Positions 56,431 through 64,000 of a DNA stretch of 64,000 nt are shown one piece after another. The stretch spans positions 662,854,438 through 662,918,437 of the forward strand of contig NC_081414.1 of NCBI RefSeq assembly GCF_030272615.1, in the 5' to 3' direction. A program made the position numbers and the translations under genes. Positions within the stretch are counted from its first letter, which is position 1, and each line of letters begins with the position of its first letter. The notes beneath the pieces were generated by a model that searched no databases, was not told the DNA's origin, and saw only the letters and a list, made by a program, of their open reading frames with translations. This DNA comes from Cryptomeria japonica (Eukaryota > Streptophyta > Pinopsida > Cupressales > Cupressaceae).

Positions 56431-57507
56431 TTATTCATGATTTTCTCTAGGATTACTTTGAAATCTTGAAACAATACATACTCCAATCATAATATCAGGT
56501 CTTGTTTGTGTCAAATACAGTAGTCCTCCTATCATAGACTTGTACCTAGTCAGATTAACAGGTGTAGATACATCCCTTAGTGATAATTTGTCATTTGTAG
56601 TCATAGGTGTGCTTATCGGTTTAGAGTTCTCCATCCCAAATTTATTTAGTAACTCCTTCAAGTACTTGGATTGACTTAAGAATATACCTTTATCAGTCTA
56701 TGAAATCTACAATCCTAAAAATAATTTTATCTCTCCAATCATAGACATTTCAAATTCATGCTGCATTTCAATAGAAAAGTCTTTACATAATCCGTCTTCT
56801 CCTCCAAAGATTATATCATCAACAAAAACTTCTATAACCAAGATGTCATCATTAGGCGCTTTATAGTATAAGTTGTTGTCAGCATTACCTTTAGAAAAAC
56901 CAATCTTCAAAAGGTATTTATCCAATCTAGCATACCAAGCTCTTGGAGCTTGCTTCAACCCATACAAAGCTTTCCTTAGCCAACAAACCATATTTTTGTT
57001 ATCTGTCAAATAAAATCCATCAGGTTGCTCAATGTAAACTTCTTCTTCAAGATCTCCATTTATAAATGCACATTTAATATCCATTTGATATACTTTGTAG
57101 TTCTTGTGTGCTGCAAAAGCCAAGAGTAATCTGACTGCCTCAATTCTAGCTACCAGTGCAAAGGTTTCATTATAATCAATTCATTCTTTCTGAGAATATC
57201 CCTTACACACTAGTCTTGCTTTATTTTTGATTATCTTCCCATCTTCATTAAGTTTGTTTCTGAATACCCATTTTGTTCCAATCACATTTTTGTCTTTAGG
57301 TCGAGGAACTAATGCCCATGTGTTATTCTTCTCAATTTGTTCTAGTTCCTCTTCCATATCTTTAATCCAGTGTTTATCTTCACATGCCTCATTAATTGAT
57401 GATGGTTCAATTTGAGAAATAAGACATACCTCTTCATTTGCCAGTCTTCCTCTTGTCATAACTCCTTGATACTTGTTCCCAATTATCTGATTTTCAGAGT
57501 GGTTCAA
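56431..57507 (-). pseudogene. Copia D reverse transcriptase
   Basis: Three open pieces in one frame (57507-57181, 57123-56707, 56661-56431). They carry KWVFRNKLNEDGK, YQMDIKCAFINGDLEEEVY, LYGLKQAPRAWY, the catalytic FVDDIIFGG, FEMSMIGEIK and YKSMIGGLLYLTQTRPDI. Stops separate them near 57180-57124 and 56706-56662. The wording is the Sirevirus type. Confidence 0.9.
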
Positions 57508-58647
57508 TCTTACATACTAGGGTGTCTTCATTTGCTGTTGTTCCTCAGTTACAGTGGAATTTTTAGATGATACCGGTGTAACTGGATCTTCATTTTGTAC
57601 TGGTGGATTCAATGTAGGTTCATTTGTCAGTATCTCTATTGCTGGTTTAGAGTCTATATACCTTGAAGTTCCTCTAAACTGTTCATCAATCTTCACATTT
57701 GTACTCTCAACAATTTTCTGCTATCTCTTGTTAAAACATCTATATGCTTTTCTCTTAGATGAATGACCAAGAAATATTCCTTCATCACTTCTAGGATCAA
57801 ATTTTCCAATATACTCATCTCTTCTAATATATCATTTACTTCCAAATATTCTAAAATATTTAAGAGTAGGAGTAATACCAAACCATAGTTCATGAGGGGT
57901 CTTACCGGTTTCACCTTTGATGTGAACTTTTTTGAATGTATAGACCGCTGTGCTTACTACCTCTCTCCAATATACATGTGGTAGATTTTCTTCCGATAAC
58001 ATACTTCTAGCTGCGTCTACGATAGTTCTATTTTTCCTTTCTACAACTCCATTATGTTGTGGTGTCTAGGGTGTTGATAACTGTCTTTTGATTCCATTCA
58101 CTTTACAGAATGTATTAAATTCCTTAGATGTGAATTCACCTCCTTGATCTGATCTTAGACATTTGGTTTTCTTACCGTTTTTATTTTCTACCATTGCTTT
58201 GAATAGTTTGAACTTCCCAAGTGCTTCTGATTTTTCTCTGAGAAAAGTAACCCAACACATTCTAGAATAGTCATCAATGATTAGCATGAAATATCTATCA
58301 CCTTGTAAGCTTTTAGTTCTAGCTGGACCACATAAATCAGTGTGAATTAATTCAAGAGCATTATTGGATTTTTTTGGAATACTTTTAAAAGATGCTCTAA
58401 CTTGTTTTCCAAATTGACATTCCTTACATACCAGATTGTGAGGTTTAACAATCTTAGGTAAATCTCTAACTACCTTAATAGTACTAATTTTTACCATGCA
58501 ATCAAAGTTTACATGACAGAGTCTCTTATGCCATAGCCAACTTTCATCAATGTGTGCAATCAAACATGTCTTTTCACTATTATTTAAATGAAAGATGTTT
58601 CCTCTAGTTTGATTACCAGTTGCAATTTCCAAACCAGTTCTGTTCAT
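57508..58647 (-). pseudogene. Copia D integrase
   Basis: 58647-58066 is open, with the HKRLCHVNFD-C-KECQFGKQ pre-integrase zinc segment. The core follows with HTDLCGP and SDQGGEF, ending at a stop just before the third acidic residue. The C-terminal part (58065-57508) is in pieces, including 57914-57693 in a different frame. It would insert the cDNA, but this copy is broken. Confidence 0.85.
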
Positions 58648-58740
58648 AATTTTTCATTTTCCATTCTTGAATTGTAACTAAAATCCTTTCTCAACTAATT
58701 GACCAACACTCAAAAGATTATGCTTTAAACCTTCTACATA

Positions 58741-60018
58741 TTAAACATTGTCAGTATTATGCTTACCATCAAGAGATATAGTACCTTTTCCTTTGATCAA
58801 ACAAGCTTTATTATCTCCAAATCTTACCAGACCTCCATTATATTCTTGAAAGTTCAAGAATTTACCTTTATCACCAGTCATATGATGTGAACATCCTGAA
58901 TCAATGATCCATTCATCCTTAAATTCAACTTTAGCTGCTAGGGCTTGCTCTACCGATTGAACAGTAGGTGCCAATTGATCTTCTATTATAGCAACAAAAA
59001 CCCTTTCATTATCTACTAAATCTTCATCAGAATCATCAGTGACTCCTTCATCAGCAAGATAACAATATTTATCTTTATTCTCCTTAAATTTGTATCTCTG
59101 ATATTCAGGGTTAGGCTTGTATGTTCTTTTAGCTTCTTCTCTTAGTCTAGCATGTCTATCAGGGCATCTTGAAGCCATATGACCAATCTTATTATAGTTA
59201 AAACATTTAAAAGGTGCTTTACCTTAATACTTACTTCCAACTAGACCTTTAGGCATTTTCCTTGCAAATAGTGCTTCAAGTTCTTCATTTTCTCTCTTGC
59301 TTTCCTCAAGTTCTCTTGCATAAAAGGATTTCCAATCAGATTTGTCAAATGATGGTGTAGATGATGTTGATGCCTTAAAATCTAAATCTGTCTTTATAGT
59401 AGCAACATGACCAAATTCCTCAATTTCAAAAGCTTAAAGTTTTCCAATCAATGTATCCCTAGTTACTGATGTATTAGGCATTGTTCTCAACTCATTTATA
59501 GAAGTAACTTTCATTTTATATGTCAATGGCAATCCTCTTAAAACTTTTGAAACAATTTCATCTTCACTTAAGGTTCCTCCACAACATTTAATACCTAAAA
59601 CAATTTCATTTACTCTTTCCATAAAAGCAAAAATCCTTTCATCTTCTTCCATTTTCAGATTTTCATACCTAACCTAGAAGCTTTCAAGTTTTGCAATTTT
59701 GACTGTGGAATCTCCTTCATTCAATCTTTCCAAATAATCCCAAATAGCTTTAGTAGTTGATCTATCTAATAATCCCATGATTTTCTGATCTGATAATGTG
59801 CTCAAAAGTGCTTCTCTTGCCTTGCAATCATTTTCTTCATCTTTTCCTAAGGTAGGTGGATGAGGCTGACTTTGAGTAGGAGCAATGTAGCCATTCTTTG
59901 TAACATCCTAGATGTCCTTTCCAATGCAATTTAGATGTGTCTCCATTCTGATCTTCCATATGCCATAGTTGGTTCCATCAAGTTTAGGACTATCCTTCTT
60001 GAAATAGTTAGTAGACAT
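58741..60018 (-). pseudogene. Copia D gag and protease
   Basis: One frame from the ATG at 60018 to 58741, with stops. The capsid part includes FMERVNEIVLGIK and GLPLTYKMKVTSINELR (59652-59434). The zinc knuckle near 59200-59160 has Cys replaced by Tyr at its second position (CFNYNKIGHMASRC). The protease site WIIDSGCSHHMTGD is fully conserved at about 58910-58870, unlike in A and B. The frame is shared with the integrase and RT pieces. Confidence 0.85.
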
Positions 60019-60061
60019 TGGATCTCCTCAAGTTGTTAAACTTCTGCAAAAAGAGGACTCG

Positions 60062-60073
60062 GCTCTGATACCA
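60062..60073 (-). promoter_or_regulatory. Primer-binding site of copia D
   Basis: Minus-strand TGGTATCAGAGC, two bases from the 5' LTR end, complementary to initiator tRNA-Met. Confidence 0.95.
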
Positions 60074-60075
60074 AT

Positions 60076-60705
60076 TGTTAGGTCCCAGAGACAACTGAGA
60101 GGGGGGGAGGGGGGTGAATTAGTTGTCTAAAAAAAACCTTGCTTCACATTAAATGATGTCTATGTGTATAGCTTTTCTTATTCTTGCATATACCTTCTTA
60201 TAATTCTTTTTCCCAATCACCTATAGATCTTACATATATACCATAACCTAAGACCAATTTTAGTAGGTCGGCTCTAAAAAATAATAAAATCAATTTACAA
60301 GTAAATCAATAACTGATGCAATATCTGATTCAACATGTCATCTTAATGCATTTACAATAACAACAAAATCATCTCCAAAGCATTCCGTGTTGATCTGGAA
60401 TAGATAAGCCTGCTGGTGCATAACCTGGACCTATTTGCCGGTAACAAAAAATATGCAAATACGAATATACCAATGAACAATTCTATAAGACAAAGTGTCC
60501 AAACAATGTCTTCAACATAACTAGATGTTTTCCATGTCATTCCAAGTGCCAGTGAACAATATATCCTATCAATCTACCAGATACGGGTGACTGTGCATAA
60601 ATTCACTTGCTTGTCGGTGAACATAACCATTTCTCCAAAGTGCCAGAGTTGATAAGTGTTGATAGGTGTTGACATCAATGACAAAACCATACCAAAATGC
60701 CAACA
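60076..60705 (-). repeat. Copia D 5' LTR, internally deleted (630 bp)
   Basis: The ends match the 3' LTR (TGTTAGGTCCCAGAGAC at the low end, AAATGCCAACA at the high end). About 450 bp corresponding to 16898-17039, 41786-41998 and the first part of 54897-54955 is missing, joined at an A run near 60137-60143. Confidence 0.85.
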
Positions 60706-61131
60706 TTCAACCCCTGGTGACAAAATGAAATAGCAATGGTGAGTTATTTCCATGTAAACCATAGTCAAAGTCAACCATCAATGAGTCTTTGAAGGGTAAG
60801 CATACCTAAACTATTCCTCGCCTAATTTGTAACCAATATTTATCAACCATTACATACATGTTAGCTTATGTGGTAGAAATTGAAAAATTTAACCAAACAA
60901 AATTCAAGAATATAAACTTAATTTAGTCAATAATTTAGGTAATTTAGACAAATTACTTGGCTTGAAATATAGCCACACCACTCACAGATACCTTGTTCTC
61001 GCAATTATGTTGAAGACAAAATAATGAAGTTCTCAACCGATCTGATGATGTCAAGTATTACTCTTAGTCTGAAAGATTGGGACTTGAAGCATCAAATGCC
61101 CTAGAGACAGGAATAAAGAGAATATGGATAA
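60706..61131. other. Unassigned sequence right of copia D
   Basis: AT-rich, with no supported gene or repeat end. The first five bases (ttcaa) are the candidate right target duplication of D. Confidence 0.4.
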
Positions 61132-61212
61132 ACTAACAAGTCTATACTATGAAGCATTGGATTCCCCAAAGACACAAACATATCCAATGCTTCATACTAT
61201 AGACTTGTTAGT
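61132..61212. repeat. Near-perfect 30-bp palindrome with 21-base loop
   Basis: Arms 61132-61161 and 61183-61212 match as reverse complements at 29 of 30 positions (the mismatch is in the TATAGTATAG/TATACTATAG middle). No other feature explains it. It could be a small inverted-repeat transposon core or a fold-back precursor, but no target duplication was identified. Confidence 0.85.
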
Positions 61213-61307
61213 GTACTCATCTTTTCCTTTAAGGTTTGATGTTCATGGGAATCTGTAACTCTACATTTAAGAAGATGATCCAAGCAACTTGTGGTTCTAT
61301 TGTTTGT

Positions 61308-61430
61308 GTTGGCTCTGTTGGAACCTGCAATTAAGATTCAATACTCATTATTCAATAATATTAACATTGTAGTATAATGAAATATTGAAAAGTACGTTAA
61401 CTTATTGAGCCTAGCAAAAGGTCTGTGTTG
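61308..61430. repeat. Duplicated segment, copy 1
   Basis: Similar to 63005-63125 over about 115 bp (shared words include GCAATTAAGATTCAATAC, TTATTCAATAATATTAAC and ATAATGAAATATTGAAAAG). On the minus strand it looks like an intron end (AATCTTAATTGCAG) followed by an open exon-like stretch that begins VPTEPTQTIEPQVAW. Confidence 0.75.
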
Positions 61431-63004
61431 GAAAAGTTATTTTGTGGTTTGTGTTGTGTTTGGTTGTAGGTGCGGATCCACCTAACTGCAAAGAAGGTGT
61501 TGGAACAAGCTAGGAGAGAACCTAGTTGTGGTTTCCAAGAGACTAGGGCGAGAGGAAAAAGCGACTCCTAGGTGAGGCAAGGAAGTTGTGATTTTGTGGC
61601 AGTAGGAGAGGTGGATGCATGGATGGACACCTGAGTTACAGCCATTGGATACTCCATTGATGGGAGTAGTTGAGAGGATGCCTCAAACCTGTCAAAGTGC
61701 AGGTTGTATGGGTTAGTAAGCACCTTAAAGGAGAGTTTTGATAGTTTACCTCTGGATTCCCATGGTTTGAGGAAGAGTTGTTACATGTTATGAGTTATTA
61801 CAAGAGAAGGAATGAGATCCTAGTTGGACAGTCCTAGTTGAGTAGCCAAGATGATGTTGATGATTGTCTTAGAGTTGAGGAGCATGGTTAAGAGTTCAAT
61901 AAGGTTGTTTATGAGTGGAATAATGTATGTGAGTGGTTGGAAAAGGGATTGAGAAGGCTTGAGTGAGTTTGGGCTATTGAAGTCTAGTGAATAGGTTGAG
62001 GAGTCAAAGAATAAGTTTCACCTATTGAGTTGGTGAGAAAAGAAACTAGCTAGGGATAGCAACAAATCTTAAAAGGACTTCAACCAATGCAAAGGTCACA
62101 AATAATCTCTACATAGTTATGAAGAAAGTTCAAATATAGTGAAAAAGGAGATCATATCAGTATAAAATAATATATGCACAACCCAAGATGCATTAGCTCA
62201 AACATAGGATAGTAAGAAAAGTCCTCAAAGCCTCTATGGTCTCAGTCAAACCCAAAAGGATCAGTCCAAGAGTTGATGCATTAATAGAGACAATGATGAG
62301 AGCATGAATCCTTTTCTCTTTTAACAAGGAGCTCAAAAGATCCATTCATTTAGCAAGGAGAATCTTAGAAATGAGAGACTTGTTACTATTACTAATACAA
62401 CTCCTTCTTTAATCCATCAAAGGACAAGGTCCTCTAAGGCCAAACAAGAACTAAGGAAGCACCTGAAGCATTCCAATGGCCTATAAGAGATTAAGAAAAG
62501 GTTCCAAACAAATTATTATTGAATCTTCTAAAGAAGACAAGAAGACCAACCACCCCAAAGGATACTAGAAAAGGATACCACTAAGAAAAAAAATCCTAGA
62601 TCATTGATATAACAAATAATGAGGAATGAGTTCTTAAAAATGCTAATGTTTCAAAAGTTAATGTTAAGGAAGAGATAACCAAAGAAAGGAAACCTAGGGT
62701 GGAATAAGATCTCACACAAGATGATGTACAAGAAGAAGATATAAGGGTGTCGATACTTGATGGAAGGATGAATGGTATATGAGGATTATACTTAACATTA
62801 GGATGAAAGATACATAATTGGTGAATGTTGGCCAATACATTTTCTATTTGATGCTAATTGATGCAATTTGTATCAAATTTTCAAATTGATTACATGTTGA
62901 ATTAAGATTGATAATCAACAAGCTAATATGTAAACAAAAATCAGAAATCTTAATCAAGGACTTTACCTATGATGGTCTCCACTAAGTAACTTATTGTGAT
63001 GTTG
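61431..63004. other. Unassigned sequence
   Basis: I find no long open frame with recognisable motifs. The short minus-strand frame at 62596-62835 has no domain. Some plus-strand text (61700-62000) is purine-rich and low in stops, but no protein family is recognisable. Confidence 0.4.
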
Positions 63005-63125
63005 TTCATGTTGGATCTATTGGACCTTGCAATTAAGATTCAATACATATTATTCAATAATATTAACAGTGGATCATAATGAAATATTGAAAAGTGTGTT
63101 ACCTTATTGAGCTTCTCTTTGTTTC
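63005..63125. repeat. Duplicated segment, copy 2
   Basis: Partner of 61308-61430, about 1.69 kb apart, in the same orientation. The intron-end-like site reads AATCTTAATTGCAAG here. The exon-like part has an early stop in the equivalent frame. Confidence 0.75.
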
Positions 63126-63224
63126 AAGAATAGTTTAATATTCTCTACTTAATAGTGCCAACCACATGAAGGTGGAAGCTCAGTTGGCCCCTCTCCCCTT
63201 AAAATCACTGTAAATTCTCCGTTA

Positions 63225-63425
63225 ACATATAAAATTCATTCATTCTTTGATCCATTAAATATAAAATATAACATTCATTCATTATCACATAACATTCATG
63301 AACACATAACACTCATTAACACGTAACATTCATCAACATTCATTAACACATATCATTCATTAACATTCATTAACACATAATTACATTCATTAATACATAA
63401 AATTCATTCATTAACAAATAACATG
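63225..63425. repeat. Minisatellite of CATTCATTAACACATAA units
   Basis: About ten degenerate copies of a 12-19-bp unit built from CATTCATTAACA and CATAA. It lies just beyond the stop codon of the putative minus-strand exon at 63458-63588, so it may lie in a 3' untranslated region. Confidence 0.85.
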
Positions 63426-63457
63426 ACTACAATCATTTATTTATTTTTAAAAGCTAA

Positions 63458-63588
63458 TTAAAGACAAAGTGGAGCATCGTTTTCTTCATCATTTTTCCCC
63501 TCTTCAATTGTTGTGCCCTCTGCTCGTGATCTTAATGTATTCCTAGTCTTGTAATCACGACGAGGACACCTAGGCAAAGGGGGGTCTG
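63458..63588 (-). CDS. Putative terminal exon of a minus-strand gene
   Basis: The exon is preceded by an acceptor TTTGTTATCGCAG. Joined in phase to the upstream 75-bp exons, it encodes 42 residues and a TAA. It includes CPRRDYKTRNTLRSRAEG, then an acidic stretch ending APLCL. Base composition is less AT-rich than the surrounding introns. I do not recognise the protein. It may be a host gene or a transposon-borne gene. Evidence is splice-site consensus plus phase agreement only. Confidence 0.5.
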
Positions 63589-63685
63589 CTGCGATAACAA
63601 ATAAATGGGTTAAATTCATAAGATTTTTTTATTATTATTACAAGTATTTAATTAATTAAAAGAACATTATAGGGGTGCTCTTTAC

Positions 63686-63760
63686 CTGATGGGACCACAT
63701 CATTTTCCTAATCATTTTGTCTAGCCTCATCGTCAACATGCTGAACACCCTTTAAATCTT
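63686..63760 (-). pseudogene. Putative 75-bp duplicated exon, copy 2 (contains a stop)
   Basis: Bounded by acceptor GTTTCAAGTCCAG and donor CAG|GTAAAG on the minus strand. It is exactly 75 bp, like the exon at 63847-63921, and about 60% identical without gaps. In the shared phase, codon 17 is TAG where the other copy has CAG, so this exon would end the protein unless it is skipped. Confidence 0.5.
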
Positions 63761-63846
63761 CTGGACTTGAAACATGAAAGGTTACATTAATCAATACACC
63801 AATTGCAATTAAATTAGTTTAAAGGAATAACAATGGTCCTCTTTAC

Positions 63847-63921
63847 CTGATGGGGGCACATTACGTTCCTGATGTTGTCTACCTAGATCATGCCCCACTT
63901 GTTCACCACGCTCTACATGCT
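63847..63921 (-). CDS. Putative 75-bp duplicated exon, copy 1
   Basis: Bounded by acceptor TTTTTATTGTAG and donor CATCAG|GTAAAG on the minus strand. Two bases, 24 codons and one base give HVERGEQVGHDLGRQHQE and RNVPPS, ending one base into the next codon. Since the length is a multiple of three, it can be joined to the terminal exon (63458-63588) in phase with or without copy 2. The gene continues beyond 64000. Confidence 0.5.
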
Positions 63922-64000
63922 CTACAATAAAAACAAATAAGGTTACATTAATTACTACACCAATTTCAATTAAAGATGTTTAATTGTATGAATAATTACA

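Larger units (their letters stand above)
16839..60705 (-). mobile_element. Copia element D (interrupted by LINE, copia C and two gypsy elements)
   Basis: On the minus strand this has a 5' LTR (60705-60076), a primer site, gag, protease, integrase, RT and RNase H, polypurine tracts (55542 and 55732) and a 3' LTR. The 3' LTR is split into three pieces: 55541-54897, 41998-41786 and 17039-16839. Its own length is about 6.2 kb. Protein motifs place it in the Sirevirus-like branch, distinct from the A/B/C family. The flanking pentamers ttcgg and ttcaa agree at three of five bases, so the target duplication is decayed or uncertain. Confidence 0.8.

Noticed and set aside
1-64000. CRISPR arrays, bacterial operons, rRNA and tRNA genes
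   Set aside because: No regularly spaced identical repeats with unique spacers, no ribosome-binding-site-led gene clusters, and no cloverleaf with consensus A and B boxes were seen. The tRNA-like words are primer-binding sites.

Overview
This window looks like nuclear DNA from a land plant with a large, repeat-rich genome. The evidence is AT-rich sequence made almost entirely of plant-type retrotransposons: Sirevirus-like Ty1/copia elements primed by initiator tRNA-Met, Tat/Ogre-like Ty3/gypsy elements with two RNase H domains, and an L1-type LINE with a C-terminal RNase H. A gymnosperm is plausible, but the sequence alone cannot fix the species. I see no rRNA, tRNA, CRISPR or bacterial-type gene. 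Nearly every open frame is a decayed retroelement protein.

Left block (1-13170). Positions 1-311 are an inverted scrap of the same gag-like gene that lies at about 47.23-47.54 kb. Positions 312-3022 are the 3' half of a plus-strand copia element (E): a coiled-coil env-position ORF, two polypurine tracts and a 799-bp LTR. E sits inside the pol gene of a minus-strand copia (A). A shares an LTR with a second copy (B), giving the minus-strand order LTR-internal-LTR-internal, as expected from unequal recombination. Positions 13171-16838 hold older debris: a possible gypsy gag tail, a pair of hairpins, and a decayed retropepsin.

Central block (16839-60705). This is a four-level nest. The minus-strand copia D (16839-60705) was hit in its 3' LTR by a 5'-truncated plus-strand LINE (17040-41769, 16-bp target duplication). 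The LINE was hit by a small pol-less copia C (17231-37816). The 5' LTR of C was hit by a complete 16.5-kb gypsy element, gypsy-1 (20176-36679; 777-bp LTRs; target duplication gtgac). A second gypsy element, gypsy-2 (41999-54891; 1537-bp LTRs; target duplication ctgct), entered the same D LTR independently.

The most interesting system is the gypsy-1/gypsy-2 pair. They share LTR termini, the polypurine tract, a pre-PPT hairpin, a block of leader sequence, and an antisense gene between the sense genes and the 3' LTR. That antisense gene encodes a plant mobile domain (PMD/MAIN-like) protein. Arrays of a short motif (CGCGTCTGTG in gypsy-1, TGCGCCTGTG in gypsy-2) lie upstream of the sense genes, and again in reverse orientation upstream of the antisense PMD gene, so both transcription units have similar leaders. 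Gypsy-1 carries a full gag-pol frame with 16 nonsense codons and no frameshift. Gypsy-2 has no pol and carries only a long Pro/Ser/Gln-rich gag-position ORF plus PMD, so it looks like a non-autonomous partner. By hand count the LTR pairs differ by about 2.2% and 2.3%, so the two insertions are of similar age.

Right block (60706-64000). Beyond D there is a near-perfect 30-bp palindrome, a duplicated intron/exon-like segment, a minisatellite, and what looks like the 3' end of a minus-strand spliced gene. Two 75-bp phase-compatible exons lie there in tandem, 161 bp apart, followed by a terminal exon. This is the only place where a non-retroelement gene may be present.
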